Assembly (NCBI GenBank): GCA_024305405.1
Contig: JAKNDB010000087.1
Location: forward strand, 6,760,501 to 6,824,500
Reading direction: 5' to 3'
Source: Dirofilaria immitis
Lineage: Eukaryota > Nematoda > Chromadorea > Rhabditida > Onchocercidae
Length of the DNA: 64,000 nucleotides
Position 1 is the first letter of the stretch; every line of letters begins with the position of its first letter. The position numbers and the translations under genes were made by a program. The notes below the pieces were generated by a model, which was given only the letters and a program-made list of their open reading frames with translations, was not told where the DNA came from and did not search any database. This document shows, piece after piece, positions 13,001 through 28,358 of this stretch.

Positions 13001-16000
13001 CACCAGATTTATAACTTTCTTCTGAAATTAAACCCAGATCATAGAGAAGGACGCGACCCGCATTACAATTAGTTGGTGGCCTAAAAACTACATATTTTTT
13101 ACAGTAAAAGAATATACGTTTCTGTTGGACGCATATAACTCAGTCGAAAAACTGAAATTATTTTATTACAAACTTATCAAAAAAGTGGATATATGAAAAA
13201 AAAAAAATTCTTTTGATTTAAACGCTGAGGAAATAATGTGAGAGTTAGTTCTTAATATTAACCATAAGAAATCATATAACAACTTGCTCACTCCGTAGGC
13301 TGAGCAAGTTTAGATAATTCTTTTGCAAGTGGTTCGCGAAGCCAGACATTGCGATCGTCCGAGGAGCGCAGACAACTTTCACCTTGAGACATTCTTTTTC
13401 GAATGTCGGTCAATTCCGCAATGACACGATCTGTATCCGATGTTGGTTGTAACGGCGGAATTACGGAATCTCTGAAGCAAATGAAGAAAAAATAATAAAA
13501 ATTAAGAAGAAATTTTCGAAGCCTACAAAAACTTTTATTTTTCGAATAATTTTTGACAGAACTAGTCTATCACGACGTTTTTCAATCCAAACCCAATTAT
13601 CTTTAAACTTACAATTTACAATATGATTTTCCGAATTCGAATGGTATGTGAAAAAACTTGACAATATTTTTGGGATCCGAAGTTTTAGCACCATTCTCGA
13701 AATGTACACTTTCCTTATCACCAGTGATTGCACTTGTTCCAGCAGCAGCCCATGACTGCAGTTGAACAAACAATGTGTAAGCTACATGATAAGGACTGCG
13801 TAATACGAGAAATACCGATGGAAATCCTAAAACAAATTTATGGAATTCATCGAAGTTTTAACAGCACTCTAAAAATGTCTATTTTCTTTATAATCAGTGA
13901 TAAGATAATATGCAAATTAGAAATTTCTTCGGAAAATACCGAAAAAAATCGATAATGTAAACTTTGCATAAATAACTAAAAATATCAACGACATTTATAT
14001 TCATACTGCCATAATGTAACAGAGATTTGCAACTCCTTATAATGAACAACATTACTAACTGAATCTTTTTTATTTATTGTTCAATTACAAACTGAAGAAA
14101 TTTAAGCACGTTTATATACCTTTAGAAATAATGGACAATTTAGTAGCTTCATGAATTGAAAGCAGAGTTTGTTGTTGGATGAGAAGGTACTTGAATTTAG
14201 TGATATCGATCACTTGACTACCGAATTTATACAACAATTTCTTTTCATCTATGATATCATCCTGTTTAATGTGGCCCTATAAACGATCATACTAATAAAA
14301 TCTGGAAAAGGTCAACTGCTTGGCTCACCCATAGAAAAAATCAAGAAATAGATAAATTTTTTAAAGTAGATGTGCAAAATTTTCTCAGCACTTGAGACAT
14401 AAATTAAGCCTATAAAAATTTGTCGGATCTTAATTATGAGAAATGATTCAAAAATGCAACTTTAGTTAGCATATGAGTAACCGCCACTCACCAAAGCCGA
14501 AAATATCATGTACAACAAGTTTTCGGCAGCATCATTTACTCGCTTGCTAGCTGCTTTCCGTTCTAATGGAGGCTGAAAAATAATTGAAACATTGTCAAAT
14601 ATAGTATTTTAAAACTTTATTAAAGTCAATGATTAAAGGCGGTGTGGGCAAGATTCAAAATTCAGGAATAGAAATTTTGTAGTTTAAGACCTACAAGATT
14701 TTTTCCACCCGTCAAACCCAATTCGATGGTTTCAGCAACAGTTGTCAAACAAGATTCTGTCTCCAGCAACAGTGGTGCTGCACATAACCAAACAGATAGT
14801 GAAAAATATGCAGCCACAACCTTCAAAGCAAAAATTTCATGCAAAACAATCTCGTTATTAAGTATCTCGTAATGTATAATAATTTTAATACATCTCATAT
14901 ACTAGAAGATCTAAAAAAGGAGATGAACCTACCGAAGAATGCAAATCTTTAGAGTGTAAAGGCGGAGGTTTCATTAATTGTGTATCAATGAATCGACAAA
15001 GCGAAGTAACAATCAGAAAACCTACTGACATATCATCTGAAACAAACAGGTAATTAATAACCCATATCATTAACCTGTAAGTTAAATAAGATTTTGAAGC
15101 ATATTTTCCCTTATAAAAACAAATTCATTTTAAATATTATAATTAATAAAAATTTGGCATTGTTACGATTGAAAAAATTAAAGAAACTATAAGGACAACG
15201 AAATTATGAAATTTACAAAGATATTAGAACGAACCTTCATTGAACAAAACCGTCTGACTCATATTGGAAAGAGCATCCAAACAATCTAATGCCGATAGGC
15301 ACACTGATAATTCGGACGACCATTGAGGCTTACATAAATTTTGACATACTGCACTTGCTATCGAACGCACTATTGATACACAGCATTCTGCAGTTAAGTT
15401 AAATAAATGAAATTAGGATTCAAGTTTTCTAACAGGAACGTTGGAAAATGAAAAGTTTAAATACTTCCAATAAATCGTTTTCATCCAAATTGAGAGGATT
15501 CAAAACATATATCTTCAGTACCACTCGTCTTGATTTAATATCCATTTCATATGAATGTTACATATTAACAGCATCTACCAACATTTTTCGCGCATAATTT
15601 AATGTGTCGAGGGCAACTTGCCTTCCTTCCAATTTTTCGGAAAATTCTTTCGTCCACTCTTCTCTTGCTCGGCATTTTTTCATTTGTGATATTCAAGTTG
15701 TATAAGCAGCTTTCTTCACATACTATTGTACACATAGCTAAAAATATGCTTTGCTGACTTCTGTTTCTTAAAATGAAAGTTTCGCAAATTTCTTTAAAAA
15801 ATATTCAATCTATAATTAACATGTACTAACGCATCGTAATTTAGTTAAGTGTCCAACTCAATAATCACTTTCTTATTTATTCGGAAAACAATTTATTTAG
15901 AAATTTATTAATACAAAAGTTCATACTGCAAATCTTCTGTCTGCCTTTGCTTAGAAATTATCATACAGTTCAGAATTAAAAATCTATGTCGTATCAAACA

Positions 16001-19000
16001 AGCATCCATTATTAGTAAAACGAATTAGAAATTTAGCATTGTAAAAAGAAAATGCTTAATATAAAAAAAAATTAAAAATATTATCTCGCAATAAAACAAA
16101 CAGTACTCAAAATAAGAAAGAGATTGATCGGGTCAACTTCATTAAGAAGCGCAGTGATGAGGATATGATGCATTTGAGGAAGAATTTCGATGTATGTGAA
16201 TAAATTCTCGTCTGTATTAGAATGTGAACTTGACAAATCTGAAATGAAAACAGATATATCATCCACTTATTACATTTACAATCATAATAATCTAAATCCT
16301 CAATACAATAGTTATTCACAAACTAATTATTCAGTAATGCATTTGTTGACAAATAAAATCTCAAAGAACTAATCAATCAATATTTTGAACATATTATAAT
16401 AGTAAATCATTTTACAGACTCCAAAATAAATTCTCGCTTTTAGATTAAGATTCAAATTAATTTAAAACAATTCAATATTACAAAATGAAGCTAAAAAAAT
16501 CGATGAAATTTAAAAATTTTCCCTTTAATCCCATTACTTTACTTCTCTACGATTTTTATTCTTAAAATTACCACTAATAAGCATATTTCCAAATGTTGTA
16601 GGCCAACTGATTATTGATGACAAGGCTTTCAAACAGGCGCGACGCATTTGAACTTCATCTATAGATGGATGAAGTCTGGAATTAACACTGTTTTGTTATT
16701 CGCGCAAATAAATAATTGATTTTATATGGAAAGGGAGTTCTAAACAAACTGTTTTTAACGCTGATTTCATCACTTCAACTAGTGACTTTTGATATCAGAC
16801 AATTGCTATTCTTGAAATAAATTGGAAATTGAACTGCACTGCTTTTTAATGCAGTAACTTCTACATGCTAACCAAATCTACGCCTTTGCTTACGTTATTG
16901 CTTTGCTGACAATCAAATTGCAGTCGAGATTCAAAAACATTATTTTCATCAATAATAAAAATGAAATGGATGAGTTTCTTAGAATTTTAAGTCAAACCTT
17001 AACTTCATTGACTCTTTATAGATCATTTCAAGGGCTTGAACGAATTGTGGTAGAAGTATTTCAACGCTTTTCAAAGCTAAACGAAAAACATCACCACCAA
17101 AATAAATAAGCGCACAAAGCATTAACCGATCTTTCTAAAAAGGAAATATAATTAATACATTAAATATTTGAAAAATTAAATTGTCAAACGGATGGATTTT
17201 ATTAAAGATTTCTCAAACATATTTTCTGCTACTGAAAAAGCCACAGACTGAAAGGCATTTGTAAGCTTGGAGTAAATTACAGCCGAAATATTCGATTTTA
17301 TTTATATTCAAAATGGTTAATTAATCCAGCAAAAGTTTGGACTTGTTAAACTTTAAAAAGTAGCATTCTATCGCTATTCTGGCTCCTGTTATGGAATAAC
17401 AAACTGAAACCGCTGCGACAATCACTCATCATACTCTTGTCCTTTTCTATTAATTCGAAATATTCATAAAAATACCTCCAATAATGTCTCGTAAACGACT
17501 TTATAGAACTGCGCCAACTGCGAGTCCGTTATAGTTTCTTTACTTTTCTTGGAACAAATAATGCGACAAAGGGTTCCTAGAGCGGTAGCTCGGCCTGCTG
17601 ACACTCCGTCTACTTCGGGCCACTCAGCTGAATGTGACAATCCTGAATGAACATCAGATGATGTCATGGAATGAGCTGAAACAACAGATAATGCTTTTCT
17701 TGTCAAAATAACTGTTATATATAAATAAATATATCATGCATTCAGAAGATCAAAACCAAAACTATCACTGAAAAGAGCAGCTTGGCAAATGAATAATGCG
17801 ACATATGTTATATGGCTTATGAAAAGAGCAATGAATCATTATTCTGATGAAAAAAAAGAATTTTGGAATTTTTCATTTTATTATTCAATGGAAAGGAAAG
17901 ATTCCTCTTTCACTTATCAAACATTAAATTATTAAATTGAAACGAAGTACCAAATGATTGCCGAGAAATTGCCGATTCATTCGCCGGTGCAACGACACCA
18001 GAAGCATTTCCTTCAGTATTTTCAGTACCACTTTTAGTTGTCATCCGTTCATCCAAATATGATGACATTTCTTTGGTGCTAACGGAACTCATCGAGCGAT
18101 GACTGTATGCATCTGTAGCGATTAAAAAACGTATTTTAAGAGGTTGAAAAATGAAAGAACTATAGAATTAACCTTTCTCAGTATCTTGGCCATTTTCATC
18201 AAATTCATGCAATCAAATTAATATTTGTTATTGCATCAGCGGATAAAAGCGATATCTAATATTGATAAAAAAATTTAGAAAATAGCCAAAATTTATGGAA
18301 AACAAAAACCGAATAAAACAGGACAATCTTTTGAATCAGTCATAAATGTAAAATGATATGTACTCATAGCATGACAATAATCTATCATAAATTTTATATT
18401 TACGCCTAATTTTCTGCTGGCAATAGGAATTACAACAGACGAATTTCCCCGTTTATGAATGATTGTGGCAACTCATAATATAATCGCCGATAACAAAATT
18501 CATTTGGCAATTAAAAAGAAAAAAATTTCATATAAACATTGCTAAATGATTAAAGGTGCAAATGAATATTTAAAGTTTATTGACAAATTCCAAATTACGG
18601 AAAAGACGGATTTGTAATAGATCTGACAATTTTTAAAGTATAATTTTTTTCGACCGGAAAGATGAAGACATTAACATTTAGCATCTTAGCGGAATAAATG
18701 ACTATTAAGTACCAATTCTGTCAAATCAATATTAATGCCAAGTTCTTAAGAGAAAATCAGGTAAGTGACAATTTAGCTGCAATTATTTGTTTTGTTTTTT
18801 AATACTACAATTGCCATTGGTATTGCTGCTTTCAAAATAATATAATTCACAAGCATTTTGACCCATCCAGATAAATGAACAATGACGTTTTTATAGTGTG
18901 AAACATTATAATTGCAAAAGATTATAATCATTAGTAACTTAAATATTTCTGAATTTCAGCAAATTCTACACTAAAATATTCGAAATACAATATTTATTTT

Positions 19001-22000
19001 CAGGAAATAATTATGAATATGTTATCCACTTACGCATTTTTCTTCTTGAAAAAATTCAATACCAGGTGTATTAATCATAATTGATATTAGATTATATCAA
19101 TCTCCTAAAAACTGAAGTAAATTCTGTGATAAATTTTACATGTAATCCTTTGTTTTTGTAAGAAAATTTAATATTATTATTCAATATAATTAAAAAAAAC
19201 AGTGCGTCGTTTTCTGAAAATTCAGATCGTAGTCAAAAAGCTGAACAAATATTCTAAATTTTAGTAAAATCAGAAGAAAAAATTCGAAAAAGCTTTTTCG
19301 TTCCACTTATGAACAGCATTAACCAATCTATCTGAAATAAGCCTTTATCTAGTCAGCTCAAAGGATGAATAAGTGAATGGTTATATTAATATATACTGTG
19401 ATTATAATTATTACTAATAAAACATGCACTTTCATATCCAGTTAGATCTTTTAAAATGGGGAATAGGGTAACATATAGTTCGCCTAAACTGCTAAACAAC
19501 ATCTGAAATTTAATAGCCAGTTATGATCATTTAAAATACAAATTTAATAAGCTCTACTTCCGATACATCTATATTAAGTCTATAAACAAAACAAATCATA
19601 AATTGTTACAAATATGATTTGGAAGTGAAGGACTCCATGCTTTATCCAAGAGACAAGAACTAATAACAATGATAATAAAATGAATCTTAATATCTCCCGG
19701 GAATCAATCATCTTTGCTAGGATTTACCATATATTCGACAGGGTAAAAAAATATGTTTACTAAATTTTTGCAGCCTATTTCTCATATCTCTTCGAAAAAT
19801 TCGGTCAATCAAGTTTAAATATTTATTCCTCATTCTAAAAGATCTGATGAACATTTTTCAATCTATTCTCTGCATTTTATCGTCTTATAATTGTGGTAAT
19901 ATAATAGGTATTCCTTTAAGATATTCTTGCTAGAATCATGATTTTTAAATAAAACGAATATAAAATATTTTATCTCTGCTTCCAAATTCTTCTATTTCAT
20001 TAACTAATTGTTCTTCTGTAACATTATTCTAGATTTATGATCTTTCTCTGAATACTCAGTAATGAAACAGATAATCAGAGAATTTATGATAAAAAAATTT
20101 TTTTAAATAGTCCAATGAAGATAAAACGATAGAAAAATTATTTTCAAAGAAAAGGAAAGAGCAGAAAACTGAAATAGGGCATTAAAAGATGACAAGAAAC
20201 TTGAAAAATAAGACTGGCATCACTAATTAGAATTTTCATGCTCTGTCAAAATTATATGCCATTGCTATAGGAGATAGTATTTTGAGCATTCACCAACGGA
20301 TTTCACTTGTTTTATATTTAATAGAAAAATGTCTTAGTCTTTGAATTTACTGCTGCGAATTAACATAATCCAGGACTTTCGAATTCAAAAAAATAACTTT
20401 TTAAATTGAAATAATCAATATCAGTTGTTTAACTCGCATGAAATGAATGCATTAAAGCAAAGATAGCAAAAACATTAAAGAATAAGAATAAACAATAGAA
20501 TTGTCTGATCCTCATACCACTTCCAGAATTGTAACACGGCGCCAAACTGAAGTAACTATTCTGCAGTATCTGTCAACTATGTTATTGATGCAGATTTTCA
20601 TCCATCAAATAAGATATTTTGCTTATATAAAAATAATATAAAATTATCATCCATAATGAAAGAGAAAGAATACGGAAAATGAAGCGAACTCAAAATATTC
20701 ACTAAAAACAACATGTAACCAAGTTGGCAAGATGTTGTAATTTCTCGATAAATTTATTTCACTTTCTTCAATAACACATTTTCTTTTATCAAAAACATTA
20801 GCTGGGAATATCAACTGCGATATCAAATCAGATTTCAATATGTTTCAAATAATCATTAAATTTAGAAAAATCTCTTCAAATTTTTTTCTAAGCAGTATAT
20901 TTGCATAAAACTTAGATTTTAAAATTTTACTTGTATTATGCCTGCTAAATTATATAGCTCATTCTTGAGCTACATAATTTATGAAGTAGACATTCTTGAG
21001 GTAAACAATTAAATCAAACCTGAATAACCAAATAAATAGATGAATAACATCATTGTTGACATATGAGCCAAGAACAGAAAAACTGGACATTGAATGGCAA
21101 AAATTATCATTCCTCAACGATAAAATGATGTAAGAGCAAGAGGTAGTTATTCGAGTCATTAAGAACTCTATGGACTGTTTAAACTTTTTTCAAGTTTATA
21201 TAGATAAATATAATGTCTTCATGAAAATCCACCACCACAGTATAATATAAAAGATAAAATAAATCAGAAAACAGCGATCCATATATACAAAAAGAAAGTC
21301 ATGAAAATCAAATGGATGTAAGAGCAAAAGAAATCAGGAAGAATGAACTGAAAGCATTTAGAATATACAATGAATTTTAGCAATGAAACGTATAGCCTGA
21401 ACAAACAAAAGCGGTGTCTGAGTAATATTTGCGAGTGATCTATCTGCATAGTGATGCTTAGTCACAACTATTTTAATTTTAACAGTTTTATGCAATTAAG
21501 TTATTACCTAGACTGAAGAGAAGAAAATCTAGACTATTTCTTATTTTAAGAAACAATACTCAACAAACTTGAAATGTACAATTTCGACTATTGCATAAGT
21601 AATGCAAAAATCAAGAACTACGTGATAACGATAATAGCAAACTTTAATAAATCCTTAAATAATATTTTAATACAATCTAATAAATTAAAACTCTACATAA
21701 TACTTTTATCAAGTTATATCATTTCTATTATATTTATTTATATCAAGATGTCTTTTTTTTGAAAAACGTAACCTGAAAAAGGAATAGAATAGGAAACTAG
21801 TAGTTAATAACAATCGATTTGAAATGTTACCAACATCACTACAAATTAGTTGCACTAATAAAAATTTAATTGAAAAATTATTGAAAAACCGCGGTTTTAA
21901 GGGAACTTTTAATAAAATTGAATGATGAGAAATCAAAATTTTAAGATCACTTTTAATTGAACTTACCACTTCCTGAAGATCGAAGACATTTTGCAAGCGA

Positions 22001-25000
22001 AGACTGCGCAAGCCAATCCATAAAAGTATCTAACATTTGTGCCACTTTTGGTTGACGTTCACCAAGATATGGCTTGTGAATCTTATTATCTAAATTAATA
22101 GAATTAACAATTACCATATTATAAATCACTAACAAATTCCGATTCATGAGGATAAACTGAAATCAAAAGAATAAAACCTCCATTAACTGAAAAGCACAGT
22201 ATCTGAGAATTCTTTTAGTTCTTTTAAAAGCATATCGATTACAGAAACAAGAAAATATCGCATTGTCATTATCACAGAATAAACTAACAGAATAAAGAAA
22301 AGTAGACTACTTTGTAAATAATGCCAAACAAATTGAGCTGAATTGGGTTTCGGAATCTTCAATGACATTTCCTCAACGAAACTTACAGCAGGTGAGGATA
22401 CCGGTATACTTGTGAGCCATGAGCGTTCTGCAAGTTTCAAAAATTGAAGTCATGACTTGATATCGGTATAAAAAAGTAATTTTTCACAATATAAACAATT
22501 TACTGTAAACAAAATAACAAATAAAAACGTACACAGTCCAATCGGTAAGGAAAATTAATAAATAAAATTTAAACAAATCCATATATCATTTTATTATTTT
22601 ATTTTGCAATGACGTTTTAAAGTACACGCCCGAATCCAATCCTAGGAATTCCTGAGATCATTTATCCAAAATAATTATTCAAGCGTGTTATTTTCTAATA
22701 GCTGAAAACAGTTTTAAGTTCGTAAAGCAACTGACTCACCAGAAGTACTTCGACTTTTGAAAGACTTGGAACGTTAAGAATATTTTTCGTACCGACAGAA
22801 TTTCCTCCGCTCATCTTCATCGGTGAATGAGCTGCTGTTAATGTCGCATTATCTCCTATCATACCTGCAGAGTTGTTTGAACCTCGTGAAAGTACCTGAA
22901 ACTTGCTGAAATTGCAAACAATAAAATAGTTAAACCGATATCAAGATAGAAACAAAGGATTCGCATGCGTTGATATTCACAAGTGATCTGCAAAGTGATG
23001 CGAAATTTGGAAGGAAATCAAAGCTTTTTTAAACGACATCAAATTATAAGAGTAACAAGAAGAAAAGATATGTCCAAATGTTGATTATTTTTATTTTAAT
23101 AGTCAGTTATAGTCAATTTCATTTAATGTCAACAGGTCATGAATTTAAAACATATCAGAGAAAAAAATTTGTCTGATTTGCTTCGTCCTCACTAAGGCCA
23201 TCATTTTTAATGTCAGTTATAATTAGTTTTTTTAACAATTATTTTTATATTACCTGTTGATGTCTTAACCAATCTTCAGATGCAGAATAGTTCAAATCAG
23301 ACCAGTGTTGCATCAATTCATCGGATTCCCGAAAATCTATAGACACACGACTGTCTCCTCAAAAAGATATTTTTGTGAAATATTATTTACTTACACTAAG
23401 TCTCGAAAATTTTAAATTAATCTCGAAAAAATTTCATGATCTTTTTCAAATAATTAGCAAATTATTATCAGTTAACACATAAAAATATTATTTCCTTGCT
23501 TACCTTGAAAATTTGATTTACGTGTTCATTTGAAATCATAGAAGTTAAATCATGTTTTAAAATTGAAGTGATTAGCTAACCATAAAATACATCGACCAAC
23601 TTCATTACAGCGGCAGATGTCATGAAAAAACACCGTCTTAAGCTACTGATAGTAAATTCAGTCAGCTCTTCATCGAACTTCCCAACTAAGGGATTCCCAT
23701 CACTATCCATTGCACCACCTTTAAAATTTAGACAAGTTTAATTAAATCTGCCGTGTTCATAAGGAAACCTTCCATTCTTAAAAACTTATGGAAATGAATT
23801 TAAGACATATTAAATGAAAAAGAAAAATTCGTTCGTCTTATCTCATCGAGGTCATTATTTCTAAGTAAAGCAAACACTAATTTTCAACGAAAAAGAATAA
23901 ATGTGCTGCACTAGTAGTTTACGACTCAACCAAAAACGATTTCAGAATCCTTTTCTTAGTCTTATTAACCGCAAATTAAGTAGCAAAAGCGTCAAATATT
24001 ATAAATACATCGTTATTCAGAAAGCAAATTTATAATATAATCATTATATGGTTATTCGGCAAAAAAAACTATCAATTAAATAGCGCGTAGTATTTATTGA
24101 CAGATGAGAATTTTGCTTACCAGTTGCTATCATAGCACTGAGAACATTCAACGGCAAAGCACTAGTACTGCGAGGTTCAAATGAAATTATTGATGCTGGA
24201 TTCCCAATCATATGCATTAGCTGGAACCAACAAACATGCAACATCGGTAAAGTATCATCATTTCCCGATGTTTTCTTGCTATTAGACACAAACAATTTCA
24301 CTTGTTCATCAGCTAAAAATTTCATTGTTCACTGACTGTTCCATCTGACTTAAATTTTAAAGTATTACAACTACTTATAGCTGTTAATAATGCAGTTCCC
24401 ATTTCAGGTTGCCAATTTACCGATGCTTATAATGAAAATTATAAACAAAGTTAATGGAAGTGAAATAAGAAAATTATTAATAACCAACTTTGTCCAATCC
24501 AACTTTTAAATCATTCACAGTTCAATAAAACGAAATAAAAACTAACTTATAGTGATTGGACAGTAGCTTTCGCCATACATTTCCTGAACAATAATTACTG
24601 TCAATGAAACCACTTTCCTTGCCCAGTTCTCGATAAAGCTCACCTAAAATCTTAATAAATAAATAATACGAAATATCTTCATAATTTTCAAATATCAAAT
24701 TACCAATACTTCATTGTAATAACATGAAAATATAAGCTATGCATTTCCATCTACTTCACTGTATTTTTACTAAGTAATTTTTCAAGCCAAATCTCTTCAC
24801 TTAAATTACCCAAGTTAACAGAGATGAAAAATAATTGACAAAATTTTAGTGCCTTAAATAAACGAATAAATATATTAAACTAACTTGATGTCGCCATCGC
24901 TTGCTTAAAAAGAAAGTGTTTTCCAATACACTGGTGAAGGTATTTGTTCAAGACGAGCAGCACACAGAAAGACATCCAAAAGCGTTTTTGTAACATTAGG

Positions 25001-27558
25001 GGCCATTATAGATGTAACATCATCTATAAAAATATCAATTTGAAAATATAATAAAATCTTCAAATGAAAAACGCAAGTCTATTTAAAAGAGAGTGTTTAT
25101 TTGAATCAAATTATTTTTAATCTCATATTAGGAAAGATAAGTTAGCATTAACTGGCAAACAATTTAATAAAATTTCCACGAATTTAATAAAATTTTTGAT
25201 TTTTCTGGCAAATTTTACTGATTTTTTTTAGTAGTAACATCCGATCATACTTTTACTAGTTTATTATAGTAATATCTGGTCTCAATTATTATAACTAAAG
25301 CTATACTCTATATTAATAGTGAACAAATCTTAATCTCTAAACAGTGCAACTATATATAACTAACCCAAACACGTTTGTCCTGAAAGTAACAAGTCTGTAG
25401 CATTCAATAAGAACTTCAAAACTGCTGGCCAGGTAATATCTTTGTGTTTTCCATCACAATTCAATAAACTCTGCACAACTGTTCGCAAAACATTCTCTAT
25501 TTCGTATGCTTGCTGTGTAGCGATCACTGGTGTTTCTGATCCGATATTTTTCCGAACGAAGAGTGCTCGTAATGAATCCAAGAGAATACTTCAACCAAAT
25601 TTTAATTGAAGTAATAAAACAGATAATTAATCAGAGTACATAATCAGATCTAAAAATACATTTCCAAATCTGAGTAGAATCTTTTAAAATATTACATCTT
25701 CACTTCTTATGAGATAACCACTGTTGTTAATTGCGCATAGAGCAAGTATACTGTGGTATTGTTTCATAACAATAAAAGACAAAAATAAGCAAAACATGCA
25801 CCATCATTAGCTTAAACAAACCTCATATCACCTTATTTGCATAATTGAAATACTAGCTATTGTTATTATAATATAAAATCACCAGTACTTTCAAAAAATC
25901 ATACTCTTTTGGATATTTCAATGAAATGCGTGATAAAATCAAAAAAAAACAGCTCAAGATCTAGTTAAATTTTCTGTTTAGTTTATAATCTGTTAGTGAC
26001 AATGTAGAAACGTGGAAATGGAAATGTTACTTATAAAAGATTTGCTGAAATTTTTAGAAAAAGAAGAAAAACTACCAGTACTATTTAAACAATATTACAT
26101 GCTATCTCAAATTATCCATAAAACGTACCGCTTATAGCTTGCAACTAGTGATCAAAATACAATACGCTCGATAGAAAACAGTAATAGAACACAATTAATC
26201 TTTTGTAAAGAATTTCAAGCAAAAGAATTTCAAAATATAAAGATGCGACAAACCATATATAATTTCCAGGATCGCGCTTCATCGGACCAGGAAGATGCGT
26301 TTGTACGGTATCTTTCAATAAAGCGTTCAACCATGCACAGTAAGCATGGACTGCAACACAAAGTGCTTCATGTTCTTTGCTTGTAGAATGAGATAGTGTC
26401 AGAGCATAAGACACTACCTGAAAAAATTGACTGCTAGAAAAGTGATTAATTCTATAAAATATATATAATATCAGAGAGGCTGAAATAATTTTAGGATTTA
26501 ATATTTGCATTAATAGTTAATACTATATTATTAATTAATAATTGACTTTTGAGTCTCTTCAAAGTATTTTATGCAAGAAAAGATTTATGAGAAAAAAATG
26601 ATACATGTACTTTGTTTTATAAGGATGTACGTCTAAATATTATGACAATTCAATATTAGTTTTTTAAAGCGCACTGTTTGTACAAATTTTTCATGACTTG
26701 GAGAGAGGTTTTGGAATCTAATTGCTTGGACCCTGATATAAAAACCAGAATCAACATAAAAATAAACAAATAATGAACAGCGAAATAGCCAAAATTATGA
26801 TTTGCATATTTATTAGATTATAATTAAGAGTTTGTTAGGCAATTTTTGATTTACACTGTTTAGTAGAAAATTAAATGTGTGGCTATCACTTTCAACTATA
26901 ATACTTATCATATGGTCTATATCCGTAAAATGTCTTCTTGAACAAACTGATTTAAACATTATATTAACACACAAGCATATAAATTTAGCAAGAATCCCAC
27001 AATGATCTGTTGTTTTAAAAAAGACGTAATTGCTTCATCACTCTTCTCTATGTTGATGTGTGAATGATAATGTCCACATCCAATAATACTCTAAGGTTTG
27101 GATAAAGTTTACCTATTCATTTCATTTTCATTCCGTTCACTAAAACCCATTAAAACTTATCTCTTAACATTGCTTGGTTTCTTGAAACAGGATAAAAAAA
27201 CCTGCAAAATCCATGACAGTTGTTCTTCAGTGTCAATTTTAAGACACATCTGTCCATTTAAATTCTCGCCAATTTCATGTAATAATAGTTCTGCTACACT
27301 ATCACCTGTCTTCCTGTAGAATAAAAATAAGTATTGATACTAATGCTTTGAAATTTGCGCATATACTAAATTTCTTTAAGGCATTTATTACGCATCAGTT
27401 ATATAGTTTGTTGAAGTTATAACAGAATGACACTATTGAAAAAAAAAAAGAAAATTATTTGTAAGCAGAAAAACGTACTTTGAAAAAACCGATAAAGATG
27501 ACTGAGAATTATTTAACGGAAAAAATTCAATCAGAGGCCATTCAGCGTAGAGACCCAT
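10083..27558 (-). CDS. RALGAPB: Ral GTPase-activating complex subunit beta (RALGAPB / HGAP-2 type)
   Basis: About 33 exons, roughly 1,555 residues (human protein about 1,494), collinear with RALGAPB throughout. Landmarks: start exon 27479-27558 (MGLYAEWPL, like human MYSEWRSL); 26254-26417; 25365-25588; 17476-17698 (GRATALGTLCRIICSKKS); 17004-17134; 14933-15036 with 14695-14820 (PPLHSKDLHS); 13613-13826; 13292-13471; 12976-13080; 12157-12280 (THPHWTGDW); 10966-11067; 10718-10853 (LVRINIIGDWT); stop exon 10083-10191. The beta subunit is the non-catalytic partner of RalGAP-alpha; the complex inactivates Ral in the cytoplasm and connects to TORC1 signalling (family knowledge). One base is missing in exon 24885-25023 (A-run 24907-24911 on the plus strand), creating an in-frame TAA just before the conserved WRH segment; adding one base restores it. 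Exon 22399-22439 is doubtful, and the junction near 15570/15387 is out of phase by one base. Confidence 0.95.
18113..21966 (-). other. 3.85-kb intron of RALGAPB
   Basis: The largest intron of this gene, between the exon ending at 21967 (donor gtaagt) and the one starting at 18112 (acceptor ctacag). It is AT-rich and no nested gene, transposon frame or RNA gene was seen in it on either strand. Confidence 0.7.
24313..24374 (-). other. Probable 62-bp intron in RALGAPB
   Basis: Splicing from 24375 (ATAA|gtagtt) to 24312 (atttttag|CTGATG) keeps phase and removes two in-frame stops. Read through instead, the segment is protein-like but needs a one-base correction. The intron reading is preferred because phase works at both ends. 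Confidence 0.55.
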
Positions 27559-28358
27559 TTCTAGATCATATAAATCAACAAACAATATACTGTTGTCACA
27601 TTTTCATTGATTCGCTTAATTAATCATCCAGTGCTTAAGTAATCTCAATGAAAATATTTTTACATAATGAGAGAATGTCACAGGCAGTTAATTTGATTGG
27701 GATGCCACATCAATTCGATTGTAATTCAAGCAGATACTAGATGAATTAATTACACTATTAAAACAAATCAATGAGTTAAGATATCTCCTGAAAGCTCAGG
27801 GTAAATCAGAAGAAAATAATTCTTTAAATATGAAAATTTCATAAGCAGCGCCAATCTCGCCCACAGCTAATAAAACTGAACAATAAAAGCAGCAGTTCTT
27901 CAGGCAAATAGTGCTATTTATTAAACACAGATTTAAAAAGTATTTGGAAGAAATTTCCAAAATAATATTAACTAGGTAATTGATTATTACGTTTATATTT
28001 GAGATAGTTTATCATTTCCAAGTCAAGACATATCCTGAAGATATCAGCCATCTAATTTCAAGTTGTAAAGGAATGCCAATCAGTTTGACTGGCGCGGCAT
28101 TCTTGAACTAAGCAGTTTATGTAAAGATGAAAATTTCTTTAGAAAACTTTAACCCAAAAATAAAGAAAAAAATAAAATGAGATTGCTTAAACAAGAAACA
28201 CGGACTAAAAACAATATATGAAAAACATAGAGCACAGAGATCGATGATCTAAAAATTGCTTACAATTTAGGAATCCGCGCATAAACGATATTAAGTAATT
28301 TAGGAGATTAGTGGACTATGATATGTACAGACCAATTTAAAAATATTCTTTTGTCCTT

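Noticed and set aside
13728..13955. Plus-strand open frame of 75 codons
   Set aside because: Antisense to a RALGAPB exon matching the conserved vertebrate sequence.
16190..16372. Plus-strand open frame overlapping 16107-16238
   Set aside because: Antisense to a conserved RALGAPB exon.
22399..22439. 41-bp putative RALGAPB exon with good acceptor and donor
   Set aside because: Its length breaks phase with the next exon, and skipping it (using acceptor aataag at 22082-22084) keeps the frame. Left out of the main model.
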